A stretch of 64,000 bases of DNA from Arenicellaceae bacterium (GTDB lineage Bacteria; Pseudomonadota; Gammaproteobacteria; Arenicellales; Arenicellaceae): NCBI GenBank assembly GCA_029246505.1, contig JAQWNC010000030.1, positions 37,921-101,920 on the forward strand. Reading direction: 5' to 3'. Position 1 is the first letter of the stretch, and each line of letters begins with the position of its first letter. A program made the position numbers and the translations under genes. The notes below the pieces were generated by a model. The model saw only the letters and a list, made by a program, of their open reading frames with translations, was not told the DNA's origin and did not search any database. Shown here one piece after another: positions 9,672 through 18,974 of this stretch.

Positions 9672-9714
9672 TGAGTAAGCGGATGTATATACAAGATTCG
9701 CGTGCCTTGCATTT

Positions 9715-10745
9715 GTGATTAATAAGGGCAGCCGTACAACTATATTTATTGGTTTTCCAGCGAAGGAAGAAGTTTTGGTTCGGTCTTTTCTAAATTTGGC
9801 GCGAAGTGACTTACCGGTTGATGTGATTCCAATGGATGGTGGTGAACAAGCAAATTTGGTGGTGGTAGATAGTTCAGTGAACGATCCACCTAAATTGGTG
9901 CTGGAGGCTCGTATTATAGCGGTTGTCGATCAAGCACCCACTTGGAGAGCCGACGTTCATGTCGCTCGATAGGGTGCTAGGTAATCCGCCGGAAGATTCG
10001 AGTATTTCTTTACTAGCGATAGAATTGGACGTGGAGCGTATTGAAAGCGTTTACGGAGAACCCGACACAAGCGGGAAATTTCAAGTTTCTGACGACATAG
10101 AAAAATTTCTTGAGCGAGGTGTTCAGATAGGCTGGCACGATGTATCCGAACTAACCGGTATGTATTTGGAATTATCTCATCGTTACTCGAGATCGGGAGT
10201 CTGCTGCATGATACTCGCGAAGATACTAAGCTAGCCGATAGGGGTGTACAAATAAAACTAGAAGGGCTTGGAAATGAGCTCGAATTTTGGGTGGGCCACA
10301 CCATGGTGGTGCTCGACTATGAGCTTATATTTTATACTCACCCTGAAGAGCAGCTTGTTTATTCGGCTTTGCCAGAGCGTGAATAGCTAGAGTTGCTGAG
10401 CAAATCGGTTTTGCAAAAGTACATTGGGTAACCGAGCTCAGACCAGATACAACATATGACCGCTTATCCTTTAGAGCCTTTATTATGGTGGTCATCACTG
10501 CGAGGTCAGAGGGGTATTTAGATGACGGAATTGAACGCGAACAAAAATTTGAATTACGTGTATGTCCGCCACTCGACCTAATTCGGTTTGATAATTCTCT
10601 GATTCGCATGTCTACAATGCTTGCGAGAGAGGGCCATTCGGTCACGAGTTTGGTTGAACATACACATTTTCGCGGCAGGAAAATGATTGCTTTTATGAAT
10701 GCTTGCCAGCAATTAGGTTTGTTACATCGGATATCTTCGGGCTGA
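9715..10745 (+). pseudogene. Frameshifted gene of unknown function between lapB and dapB
   Basis: Open reading stretches follow one another in different frames: 9715-9972 (frame 1), about 9923-10234 (frame 2), about 10205-10386 (frame 1, ending HPEEQLVYSALPERE), then 10383-10745 (frame 3, ending GRKMIAFMNACQQLGLL). The later stretches join smoothly as protein-like sequence across each shift, which suggests one former gene of about 300 residues broken by at least two frameshifts. The first stretch may be a separate small gene. The C-terminal part looks like a winged-helix end, but I recognise no family. Sequencing error could produce the same picture. Confidence 0.6.
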
Positions 10746-10859
10746 TTACAAAAGTAAAAGTTGTTGCTTAAGTAGCGATACTTTTTATTGGTTTAAAACT
10801 GTATTTCTAAAGCGCTTAAATATAGAGTCTACTTATATCGAATCTATGTTGAGCTACTG

Positions 10860-11660
10860 ATGTTGAAATTAGCGATTGCCGGCGCAGCCGGTCGAATGGG
10901 ACTAACACTGTTGCAAGCAGCTGATACTGATCCAAAATTTTCTGTGGTATCTGCGCTACTACGAGAGGGGCACACTGATCTGGGTGATCTAGTTAAAGTG
11001 TTGACAGAATCCGTTTGCTATAGCAGTGTAATTGCCGATGACGTGCAATGTTTGATCGACTTTACGACGCCTACATATACTCTGTTACTACTTGAGAACT
11101 GTGTGGCTTCCAGGATTCCATGTGTTATTGGCACAACCGGGTTTGAAGCCGCGCAGCTGAAAGAGGTAAGTAAAGCTGCTTCCAAAATTCCAGTTCTGCT
11201 GGCACCCAATACCAGTCTTGGTGTTAATTTAGTTTTAAGTTTGCTTAGCACTGCGGCAACGGCGATTGGTGATGTGGCGGATATTGAAATTATAGAAGCT
11301 CATCATCGCGGCAAACTTGACGCACCATCGGGTACAGCGCTTCGAATGGGAGAGGTGATTGCTGACGCCGTCGGTCATTCTTTGTCTGACGTCGCTATTT
11401 ACGGTAGAGAGGGGCTCTCAGATAGCGTGCGACCAAAAAATCAAATAGGTTTTTCTACCATTAGAGCGGGTAATACAATCGGAGACCATTCGGTACTGTT
11501 CGCTTTAGGCGATGAGACGATTGAGATTTCTCATAGAGCGAATAGTCGAGAGTTGTTTGCTAGGGGTGCTTTACGTGCGGCCGAGTGGCTTGTAATCCAG
11601 CCGTCTGGTCTCTACGATATGAACGATGTTCTCGGTTTAGATAGGGCTAGGTCGAAGTAG
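10860..11660 (+). CDS. dapB: 4-hydroxy-tetrahydrodipicolinate reductase
   Basis: Reduces the DapA product with NAD(P)H in the lysine/diaminopimelate pathway. 266 residues: N-terminal Rossmann motif IAGAAGRMGLTLLQA (about 5-19), DFTTPTYTLLLLENC, GTTGF, APNTSLGVNLVL, and the catalytic and substrate signature EIIEAHHRGKLDAPSGTALRMGE near residue 155. Length and motifs are normal. In pseudomonads dapB lies just before carA with dnaJ upstream; here the dnaK-dnaJ block is replaced by the lap region. Confidence 0.95.
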   Translation: MLKLAIAGAAGRMGLTLLQAADTDPKFSVVSALLREGHTDLGDLVKVLTESVCYSSVIADDVQCLIDFTTPTYTLLLLENCVASRIPCVIGTTGFEAAQLKEVSKAASKIPVLLAPNTSLGVNLVLSLLSTAATAIGDVADIEIIEAHHRGKLDAPSGTALRMGEVIADAVGHSLSDVAIYGREGLSDSVRPKNQIGFSTIRAGNTIGDHSVLFALGDETIEISHRANSRELFARGALRAAEWLVIQPSGLYDMNDVLGLDRARSK

Positions 11661-11700
11661 TTTTTTTATAGCGAAGATTGGAAAAAATATCGAAATTAGA

Positions 11701-11747
11701 TTGAACAAGTAAACCCAGTTACATAGAATACTGGCGACACGAGCCAG
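11701..11747 (+). promoter_or_regulatory. Predicted sigma-70 promoter and leader hairpin for carA
   Basis: TTGAAC at 11701-11706 and TAGAAT at 11724-11729 are separated by exactly 17 bases, a good sigma-70 promoter in the dapB-carA gap. The transcript would begin near 11735, about at a short hairpin CTGGC-GACACGA-GCCAG (11731-11747), and then run into the terminator-like hairpin at 11762. The layout points to control of carAB by premature termination. Confidence 0.6.
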
Positions 11748-11761
11748 CGCTCGAAAATAAT

Positions 11762-11792
11762 GGGAGAAACTTAACGGTTTCTCCCTTTTTTT
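11762..11792 (+). terminator. Rho-independent terminator/attenuator in the carA leader
   Basis: GGGAGAAAC, loop TTAACG, GTTTCTCCC, followed by seven T: a perfect nine-pair stem with a U tract, 25 bases before the carA start. It lies downstream of the predicted promoter, so it is probably an attenuator for carAB, though it would also stop dapB read-through. Confidence 0.85.
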
Positions 11793-11816
11793 GAATAAAA
11801 ACCGAGAAATATCAAC

Positions 11817-12986
11817 GTGATAGTCCCTGCGATCCTTGCTTTAGAAGATGGCACCATATTTCGTGGTACGTCTATTGGTATTGATGGGCAGTCAGTCGGT
11901 GAAGTCGTTTTTAATACGTCAATGACTGGTTACCAAGAAATCCTCACAGATCCATCCTACGCGCGTCAACTGGTCACTCTTACTTATCCTCATATCGGCA
12001 ATACTGGCACTACGATTGAAGATAAAGAATCCGATACCGTGTTTTCTAGTGGTTTAATAATTCGACGGCTACCTAAACGTCCAAGCAGTTGGCGAACAAG
12101 CGTAAGCTTGAGTGAGTACTTACAACATAAACAGGTAGTTGGGATTGCTGATATTGATACAAGAAAACTAACTCGCTTGTTGCGAGAAAAAGGCGCTCAA
12201 GGCGGTTGTGTTATGGTTGGGGAGGCAATTGATGAAGCTGCCGCAATTATATATGCTAAGGAGTTTTCAGGGTTGCAGGGGATGGATTTAGCCAAGCACG
12301 TCACTACAGCTGAGATATATAAGTGGGACCCAGATCAGGGTGGTGAGTGGACTCTGAGAGACGGTTATGTCGATGCACCGGACTCAAAATATCATGTTGT
12401 TGCTTATGATTTTGGCGTTAAACGAAATATTCTGAGAATGCTTGTCTGTCGAGGTTGCGATGTAACGGTGGTCCCAGCTCAGACCTCAGCCAAAGACGTT
12501 ATAAACTTGAAGCCCGATGGAGTTTTTCTTTCCAATGGTCCCGGGGACCCGGAGCCGTGCGACTACGCAATCAAAGCAATACAGGAAATTATTTCGCAAG
12601 GAATACCGATTTACGGCATTTGCCTTGGGCACCAACTATTATCTCTAGCATCTGGTGCCAGCACTATGAAAATGAAGTTTGGACATCATGGCGCTAATCA
12701 CCCAGTACAAGAATTAGTCTCTGGAAAAGTAATGATCACGAGCCAGAATCATGGGTTTGCTGTCGATGAGGAAAGCATGCCGAAAAATCTAGAGATCACA
12801 CATCGTTCCTTGTTCGACGGTACGGTTCAGGGTGTCGCACGATCTGACGTACCTGCGTTTTCGTTTCAAGGGCACCCGGAAGCTAGCCCGGGGCCTCATG
12901 ATGTGGCTGGTCTATTTGATAAATTTATTGATCTTATGCAAAACAGCAAAGAACAGCTTACGACTTCTTCCGGCGGTTACGGCTAG
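11817..12986 (+). CDS. carA: Carbamoyl-phosphate synthase small chain
   Basis: Glutaminase subunit delivering ammonia to CarB for carbamoyl phosphate, which feeds arginine and pyrimidines. 389 residues from a GTG start. The N-terminal small-chain domain has [10 protein letters not shown] and [17 protein letters not shown]. The class I amidotransferase domain (about 193-375) has the nucleophile in [10 protein letters not shown] and the His-Glu pair in [13 protein letters not shown]. It ends directly against carB. Expression probably depends on the leader terminator just upstream. Confidence 0.97.
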   Translation: MIVPAILALEDGTIFRGTSIGIDGQSVGEVVFNTSMTGYQEILTDPSYARQLVTLTYPHIGNTGTTIEDKESDTVFSSGLIIRRLPKRPSSWRTSVSLSEYLQHKQVVGIADIDTRKLTRLLREKGAQGGCVMVGEAIDEAAAIIYAKEFSGLQGMDLAKHVTTAEIYKWDPDQGGEWTLRDGYVDAPDSKYHVVAYDFGVKRNILRMLVCRGCDVTVVPAQTSAKDVINLKPDGVFLSNGPGDPEPCDYAIKAIQEIISQGIPIYGICLGHQLLSLASGASTMKMKFGHHGANHPVQELVSGKVMITSQNHGFAVDEESMPKNLEITHRSLFDGTVQGVARSDVPAFSFQGHPEASPGPHDVAGLFDKFIDLMQNSKEQLTTSSGGYG

Positions 12987-15900
12987 ATGCCTAAACGTAG
13001 GGATTTGGAAAGTGTAATGATCATCGGTGCTGGGCCGATTATTATTGGTCAGGCATGTGAGTTTGATTATTCAGGTGTGCAGGCTTGTAAGGCTCTTAAA
13101 GCCGAGGGTTACCGGGTCGTACTGGTTAATTCTAATCCAGCGACAATTATGACGGACCCAGGGTTTGCTGATGTAACCTATATTGAGCCATTACGGTGGG
13201 AAGTCGTTGCGAAAATTATTGAGAAGGAACGTCCATCGGCTTTGCTACCTACGATGGGTGGTCAGACAGCACTGAATTGCGCACTTGACCTGGTACGCGA
13301 AGGCGTACTCGAAAAGTTTGATGTAGAGTTGATTGGTGCTAATCGTGACGCGATTGATAAGGCTGAAGACCGCGAGCGCTTTAAGAAAGCGATGCAATCG
13401 ATTGGGTTAGAGACCGTGAATGGTGCGATCGCACATAGCATGGAAGAAGCTTTTCAGGTTGAGGCGATGGTTGGTTATCCAGCGATAATTCGGCCATCCT
13501 TTACGATGGGTGGTACCGGTGGTGGTATCGCGTATAACGAAGAGGAATTCATTGCAATTTGTGCCCGTGGCTTGGATGCTTCACCAACAGATGAACTGCT
13601 TATCGAAGAGTGCATATTCGGATGGAAAGAGTTCGAAATGGAAGTGGTCCGCGATTGTAAGGATAATTGCATCATTGTTTGTGCAATCGAGAATCTGGAT
13701 GGTATGGGTATACATACCGGAGATTCGATCACGGTAGCTCCAGCACAAACCTTAACCGATAAAGAATATCAAATAATGCGCAACGCCAGCATTGCGGTGC
13801 TACGTGAAATTGGTGTTGATACTGGGGGCTCGAACGTACAATTTGCGGTGAACCCGAAGGACGGTCGGATGGTCATTATTGAGATGAATCCACGTGTTTC
13901 TAGATCGTCTGCGTTGGCTTCTAAGGCCACCGGATTTCCTATCGCAAAAATTGCTGCCAAACTGGCGGTTGGTTATACCTTGGATGAGTTGAAGAACGAT
14001 ATTACTGGAGGCGCAACCCCGGCTTCATTCGAACCAAGCATAGACTATGTAGTTACTAAAATTCCACGGTTTGATTTTGAGAAGTTTCGTCAGGCTGACG
14101 ATACGTTAACAACTCAAATGAAGTCTGTTGGGGAAGTCATGGCAGTTGGTCGTGATCTATCAGAATCATTGCAAAAAGCGATGCGTAGTCTCGAGATTGG
14201 AAGTTACGGATTTGAGCCACAGGTGGATATTTCGGAGGCTGAGGCGCTTGATACAATTCGCCAGCAGTTGCGTGTACCAAAGGCTAACCGGCTTTGGTAT
14301 ATCGGTGATGCTTTTCGTGCGGGTATTGAGTTTGATGAAATTCAGGAACTCAGTGGTATTGATCCCTGGTTTCTGGCTGAAATTGAAGACATTATTCTCA
14401 CTGAGCAATCATTGTCAGGTCAGAAACTAGCTGATCTAAGCGGACTTGAATTGCGGAAGTTGAAGGCGGCCGGTTTTGCCGACGTGCGTTTAGCCGATTT
14501 ATTTGAAACCTCTGAGCAGACAGTGCGTGATCAACGCACCAAGCTTGGCGTGCACCCCATATATAAGCGAGTTGATTCCTGTGCTGCGGAGTTTGCTACA
14601 GCAACCGCGTATATGTATTCATCTTACGATGAAGAGTGCGAGGCCCATCCTACCGATAACAACAAGATTATGGTACTTGGCGGCGGGCCAAATCGAATTG
14701 GGCAAGGTATCGAGTTTGATTATTGTTGCGTGCATGCGGCAATGTCTTTACGCGAAGATGGTTTTGAGACAATCATGGTTAATTGTAATCCCGAGACAGT
14801 ATCAACGGATTACGATACGTCTGATAGGTTATATTTCGAACCCTTGACCTTAGAAGATGTATTAGAGATTGCTCGCGTGGAAAATCCTGGTGGCGTTATC
14901 GTTCAATATGGAGGGCAAACGCCGCTTAAACTTGCCCGGCCATTAAAAATCGCAGGCGTAAATATTATTGGTACTTCTCCGGAAGCGATACACGATGCTG
15001 AAGATCGGGAAGAGTTTCAAAGCTTGCTTGAGGCGCTTGGGTTGCGTCAACCGCCTAATCGTACCGCCACCAGTGAAGAACAGGCCCTAAGCCTTGCTGA
15101 AGAAATCGGTTATCCGTTGGTCGTTAGACCATCGTATGTGTTGGGTGGACGTGCCATGGAAATAGTTCACGGAGCAGATGATTTACGCAATTACATGCGT
15201 ATTGCTATTAACGTATCTAATGAATCCCCAGTGTTACTGGATCGATTTTTGAATGACGCGATTGAAGTAGATGTAGACGCAATTTGCGATGGAAAGGACG
15301 TTTTAATCGGCGGGGTGATGGAGCATATTGAAGAAGCCGGGGTTCACTCGGGTGATTCGGCATGTTCTTTGCCTCCGTTTTCGTTAGATAAAGGCATTCA
15401 AAATGAGTTGCGCGAGCAAACCAAAAAAATGGCGCATGCTTTGAATGTTATTGGCCTTATGAATGTTCAGTTTGCAGTAAAGGGTAGTGATATATATGTG
15501 CTTGAAGTTAATCCCCGTGCCTCAAGAACAGCGCCATTTGTATCCAAGGCAACATCGATACCACTTGCCACCGTAGCTGCCCGTGTTATGGCGGGGAAAA
15601 GTCTGGTAGATCAAGGGTATACACATGAAATTGTCCCACATTACTACGCCGTAAAAGAAGCTGTATTTCCATTTATCAAGTTTCCTGGAGTTGATACAGT
15701 TTTAGGCCCGGAAATGAAAAGTACCGGCGAAGTGATGGGGGTAGGTGAAACTTTTGGAGAGGCTTTTGATAAGGCACAGCAAGGTGCTGGAATGAATATT
15801 CCAACGGGTGGGGAAATTTTTCTAAGTGTTCGCAAGCATGATCGAGTTGCAATTCTTGCAATTGGGAAGTATTTTGCAGATGCGGGGTTTCGTGTATTTG

Positions 15901-16205
15901 CAACTAAAGGTACTGCGAGAACATTGGATGAGCGCGGTGTTAAGGTAGAGGTAATAAATAAAGTGAAAGAAGGTCGTCCACATATTGTCGATCGAATCAA
16001 GAACGGTAGGGTTAGCCTCATCGTTAATACTACCGAAGGTAAACAAAGCCTTAAGGATTCTTATACTATTCGGCGAGAGGCCCTTATGCATAAAGTTACT
16101 TATTACACTACAGTTGCCGGTGCTAGTGCGGCATGTGAAGCTCACAAGGTCATGGGGCAATTCACTATAAATCGATTGCAAGACTTGCATGCGGAGTTGG
16201 TCTAA
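12987..16205 (+). CDS. carB: Carbamoyl-phosphate synthase large chain
   Basis: Makes carbamoyl phosphate from bicarbonate, ammonia and two ATP. The 1072-residue protein shows the internal duplication of the family: two ATP-grasp halves beginning near [20 protein letters not shown] and [20 protein letters not shown], with matching [17 protein letters not shown] and [17 protein letters not shown] metal-site segments. A C-terminal MGS-like allosteric domain (about 935-1070) follows. Length is normal. The ATG follows the carA stop with no gap; the stop overlaps the greA ATG by one base. Confidence 0.98.
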   Translation: MPKRRDLESVMIIGAGPIIIGQACEFDYSGVQACKALKAEGYRVVLVNSNPATIMTDPGFADVTYIEPLRWEVVAKIIEKERPSALLPTMGGQTALNCALDLVREGVLEKFDVELIGANRDAIDKAEDRERFKKAMQSIGLETVNGAIAHSMEEAFQVEAMVGYPAIIRPSFTMGGTGGGIAYNEEEFIAICARGLDASPTDELLIEECIFGWKEFEMEVVRDCKDNCIIVCAIENLDGMGIHTGDSITVAPAQTLTDKEYQIMRNASIAVLREIGVDTGGSNVQFAVNPKDGRMVIIEMNPRVSRSSALASKATGFPIAKIAAKLAVGYTLDELKNDITGGATPASFEPSIDYVVTKIPRFDFEKFRQADDTLTTQMKSVGEVMAVGRDLSESLQKAMRSLEIGSYGFEPQVDISEAEALDTIRQQLRVPKANRLWYIGDAFRAGIEFDEIQELSGIDPWFLAEIEDIILTEQSLSGQKLADLSGLELRKLKAAGFADVRLADLFETSEQTVRDQRTKLGVHPIYKRVDSCAAEFATATAYMYSSYDEECEAHPTDNNKIMVLGGGPNRIGQGIEFDYCCVHAAMSLREDGFETIMVNCNPETVSTDYDTSDRLYFEPLTLEDVLEIARVENPGGVIVQYGGQTPLKLARPLKIAGVNIIGTSPEAIHDAEDREEFQSLLEALGLRQPPNRTATSEEQALSLAEEIGYPLVVRPSYVLGGRAMEIVHGADDLRNYMRIAINVSNESPVLLDRFLNDAIEVDVDAICDGKDVLIGGVMEHIEEAGVHSGDSACSLPPFSLDKGIQNELREQTKKMAHALNVIGLMNVQFAVKGSDIYVLEVNPRASRTAPFVSKATSIPLATVAARVMAGKSLVDQGYTHEIVPHYYAVKEAVFPFIKFPGVDTVLGPEMKSTGEVMGVGETFGEAFDKAQQGAGMNIPTGGEIFLSVRKHDRVAILAIGKYFADAGFRVFATKGTARTLDERGVKVEVINKVKEGRPHIVDRIKNGRVSLIVNTTEGKQSLKDSYTIRREALMHKVTYYTTVAGASAACEAHKVMGQFTINRLQDLHAELV

Positions 16206-16681
16206 TGGATAGAGTTTTGATAACTGTTTCCGGTGCTGAAAGATTACACGCTGAGTTAAAAAACTTAAAAAGCGTGCGGCGTCCTAAGGTGATTGCAGCG
16301 ATTGCAGAGGCCCGGTCGCATGGTGATTTATCTGAAAATGCGGAATATGACGCTGCCAAAGAGCAGCAGGCATTCATTGAAGGCCGCATCGCTGAATTAA
16401 ACAGCCAGTTGTCTATTGCTGAGGTGATTGACCCGACCAAACTTAGTGCCAACGGCAAAGTAGTTTTTGGTGCTTACGTTAAATTGTTTGACGAACAAAA
16501 AGAAAAGGAAGTGACCTATCAGTTGGTAGGAAACTTGGAGGCCGATTTGGCCAAAGGCCAGATATCTTTAAGCTCGCCAATGGGCAAGGCACTGATCGCG
16601 AAACAAGAAGGCGATGAAGTGGTGGTTAAAGCGCCGGCGGGTGATCAAGTATACGAAGTGCTGTCGGTCCGTTATCAGTAG
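16205..16681 (+). CDS. greA: Transcription elongation factor GreA
   Basis: Rescues backtracked RNA polymerase by stimulating transcript cleavage. 158 residues, the usual size. An N-terminal coiled coil carries the acidic tip (HGDLSENAEYDAAKEQQAFIEGRI split around residues 40-62), and a C-terminal FKBP-like domain ends with the SLSSPMGKALI and GDEVVVKAPAG segments. The ATG overlaps the carB TAA, as commonly found in this conserved carAB-greA arrangement. Confidence 0.96.
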   Translation: MDRVLITVSGAERLHAELKNLKSVRRPKVIAAIAEARSHGDLSENAEYDAAKEQQAFIEGRIAELNSQLSIAEVIDPTKLSANGKVVFGAYVKLFDEQKEKEVTYQLVGNLEADLAKGQISLSSPMGKALIAKQEGDEVVVKAPAGDQVYEVLSVRYQ

Positions 16682-16722
16682 CCAGAACCCAACACGTCAG
16701 CGTGTAGTGCTGGAGTTATTTT
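16682..16722 (+). terminator. Probable terminator after greA
   Basis: A compound hairpin: outer CCAG (16682) to CTGG (16710-16713) and inner ACACG-TCAG-CGTGT, followed by AGTTATTTTTC. The stem is interrupted by an internal loop, so strength is uncertain. Confidence 0.45.
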
Positions 16723-16763
16723 TCATTAGGTTTCTGTAGTGTTAAACATATCAAATAGTTCAC

Positions 16764-17198
16764 GTGCACCGCTTTAGTAGTCTTTTACTATGCCTCTGGT
16801 TGGGTGCTTTTTTGGCGGTTGGCGCGCTTTTTGCTCCAGCGATTTTTGACGCTGCCGAAACAAGTTCACAGGCGGGGCTAATTGCGGGCACAGTGTTCGA
16901 GCGGTTAAATATCGCAGGAATTTATTTCGCCATTACTGTTTTATGTATGCAGCGGCCTATTGCTGGTCTCGTGGGTACTTTACTAGGTTTGATTGTATTG
17001 TTGATTGTAGTTAGTCAGTATGTAGTAACGCCTAAAATTGAATTACTCAGAGAATTATCGGGTAGGATGTTAAGTAGCGGAACTGTTGAGTATCAGGCAT
17101 TTTGGAAATGGCATGGAATATCTAACCTATTATTTTTTACTGAGGCGATTATTGTAGCGGCAGTTTTATGTTTGAAATTCAAGGAAAACCAAAGCTAA
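16764..17198 (+). CDS. DUF4149 domain membrane protein
   Basis: 144-residue integral membrane protein of unknown function. The N-terminus (FSSLLLCLWLGAFLAVGALF, with APAIF after it) and the C-terminal EALFF-type segment (here NLLFFTEAIIVAAVL) match the DUF4149/TMEM205-like family often found right after greA in pseudomonads. About four membrane helices are visible. The start shown is GTG at 16764; no clear Shine-Dalgarno supports it strongly. Its last 31 bases overlap the next gene. Confidence 0.75.
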   Translation: MHRFSSLLLCLWLGAFLAVGALFAPAIFDAAETSSQAGLIAGTVFERLNIAGIYFAITVLCMQRPIAGLVGTLLGLIVLLIVVSQYVVTPKIELLRELSGRMLSSGTVEYQAFWKWHGISNLLFFTEAIIVAAVLCLKFKENQS

Positions 17199-17584
17199 AT
17201 GCCTTTATTCGGCGATTTACCCGCTACTTTATGGTGGGCGGTCTGTCGGCAATTATTGACTGGACGTTATTTGCGCTATTTTATTATATCGGTGGGGTTC
17301 ATTATCGGGTTGCTGCTCTATGTTCTTTTTCACTTGCGTTTGTATTTAATTTTTTTACTGGTCGAAAGTTCGCCTACGCACCCACTAGCCGGGGAGCGAA
17401 GTGGGAAATGGCGCTGGTATTGCTGGTGAGTCTAATTGGTTTGGGGGTTAACGATCAGATATTAAAGCTGAGTGTAGAGACTTTTGGTCTGGACGAAATG
17501 ATTGGTAAAGTAATAGCTACAGCGGTCACCTTTGTTTGGAATTTTTCTGCGCGACAGTTCTGGGTTTATCGTGAGGTTACATAG
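17168..17584 (+). CDS. GtrA-like flippase family membrane protein
   Basis: 138 residues with four predicted membrane helices and the GtrA pattern: F-x-R-Y-x-x-V-G-G at the first helix (RRFTRYFMVGGLSAIIDW), an internal FVFNFFTGRKFAY and a C-terminal FVWNFSARQFWVYR. Family members are linked to moving lipid-linked sugars across the inner membrane. It overlaps the DUF4149 gene by 31 bases, suggesting coupled translation. It is not part of the usual greA-yhbY order, so it appears to be an insertion in this lineage. Confidence 0.8.
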   Translation: MFEIQGKPKLNAFIRRFTRYFMVGGLSAIIDWTLFALFYYIGGVHYRVAALCSFSLAFVFNFFTGRKFAYAPTSRGAKWEMALVLLVSLIGLGVNDQILKLSVETFGLDEMIGKVIATAVTFVWNFSARQFWVYREVT

Positions 17585-17699
17585 AGCGAAGAAGGCAAAC
17601 CTTAGCTAAATATTTAGTTTGTAATGGCAAGGTGACTAGAAGTTTTTGGTGAAAAAACGGATTAACGTAGAAACGGGTAGAGCTAAGAAGCCTATAAAT

Positions 17700-17990
17700 T
17701 TACACTAATTCAATTTCACTTTTTTCAGCTTTACGATAAAGAACACCGACCCTTCCAATTAGTTGTACTGATTCGGACAGTGTTTCGGCGCAAGCTTTAG
17801 CGAGCATAGCAGTTCGTTCTTGTTTGTCTCCGGCAGGTAATTTTATTTTGATTAGCTCATGATGCTCCAAAGCGATTTCAATTTCGCTGAGAACAGCTTC
17901 AGAAAGCCCCTGAGAACCAATCGAAACGACGGGCTTTTTATCATGAGCCATACCGCGAAGAGTGCGCTTTTGTTTTCCAGTAAGTTGCAT
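17700..17990 (-). CDS. yhbY: YhbY family CRM-domain RNA-binding protein
   Basis: 96-residue single CRM domain, associated with pre-50S ribosomal subunits in E. coli. It begins MQLTGKQKRTLRGMAHDKKP, followed by VSIGSQGLSEAVLSEIE (GxxG loop form), then HELIKIKLPAG and a final IGRVGVLYRKA strand, all typical. It is transcribed opposite to its neighbours and divergently from rlmE, the conserved layout in gammaproteobacteria; the 145 bases between them must hold both promoters. Confidence 0.93.
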   Translation of the reverse strand: MQLTGKQKRTLRGMAHDKKPVVSIGSQGLSEAVLSEIEIALEHHELIKIKLPAGDKQERTAMLAKACAETLSESVQLIGRVGVLYRKAEKSEIELV

Positions 17991-18135
17991 TTTAGGGTTC
18001 GAGGTATCACATTTTTGCTAGTCAATTAGTTGGTAATTTTACAGTAATATGCGGCTGAGATACGGAGAAATTGAGGTTCTGATTAGTTAGCCTTCCTAAT
18101 ACTTACTCAATGATCAATAGCGAGAAAAAGTTTTA

Positions 18136-18774
18136 ATGGCAAAAAAGAAAAAGTCGTGGATTAATCAACATTTGAATGATGGGTGGGTGCGTGAGGCTAA
18201 TAAACAGGGCTACCGATCCAGAGCAGCATTTAAATTAGAACAGTTGGACAAGCAAGATAGATTGCTCAAACCGGGACAAACTGTGGTTGACCTTGGTGCA
18301 ACGCCAGGGGGGTGGTCTCAGTATGCCGCTCGTAAACTTGGTGAAAAAGGTAACATTATTGCTATCGATATTGTGTCAATGGTAGATATTGCTGGGGTGA
18401 GTTTTCTGCACGGCGACTTTAACGATGTTAAAGTTCAAAAATCTTTTGCTGCTCTCCTAAATGGAGAAAAAGCCGATATTGTAATTTCGGATATGGCCCC
18501 CAATATAAGTGGAGTGAAAGATAAGGATGAAGCGGGTTTTTCCGATTTATTCTTTTCTATTTTACAATTTGTAGATAGTAATTTGCGCTCGGGTGGGAAT
18601 TTAGTTGTTAAGGGTTTTGAGGGAGTTTCTGCAGGTGAGCTACGTAAAAAATGCAAACGATTATTTCAAACGGTGAGTATCAGAAAACCAGAAGCATCCA
18701 GAGATAAAAGTAGAGAGCGTTATTTGGTTGCAAAAGGGTATTTTGGGCCGAATTCGTTTAGAAAGACTAATTAA
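18136..18774 (+). CDS. rlmE: 23S rRNA (uridine-2'-O-)-methyltransferase
   Basis: FtsJ/RrmJ, which methylates U2552 of 23S rRNA. 212 residues with the N-terminal RSRAAFKLEQLD segment (catalytic Lys), the SAM-binding VVDLGATPGGWSQYA (about 50-64), ISDMAPNISGVKD (catalytic Asp) and NLVVKGFEG (catalytic Lys). The C-terminal RKPEASRDKSRERYLVAKGY is characteristic. The usual pairing with ftsH immediately downstream is kept. Confidence 0.96.
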   Translation: MAKKKKSWINQHLNDGWVREANKQGYRSRAAFKLEQLDKQDRLLKPGQTVVDLGATPGGWSQYAARKLGEKGNIIAIDIVSMVDIAGVSFLHGDFNDVKVQKSFAALLNGEKADIVISDMAPNISGVKDKDEAGFSDLFFSILQFVDSNLRSGGNLVVKGFEGVSAGELRKKCKRLFQTVSIRKPEASRDKSRERYLVAKGYFGPNSFRKTN

Positions 18775-18974
18775 GCTTTGTTTAGAGGTCTCGGCAATGG
18801 CTTCTTGCTTAGACTATAATTATTAGTATTTGAATTTGTTAAAGTTTATATTGAATGGCTATTTTAAGTGGCTGCGAGGGCTTAGTTGCCCCACAGTAAG
18901 ATATTTTGGATGATAAGCTTGTGTTTGGCTTAAAGAGTTACTACACAGTTGCACAATAATGTGGGTATAGAGAA

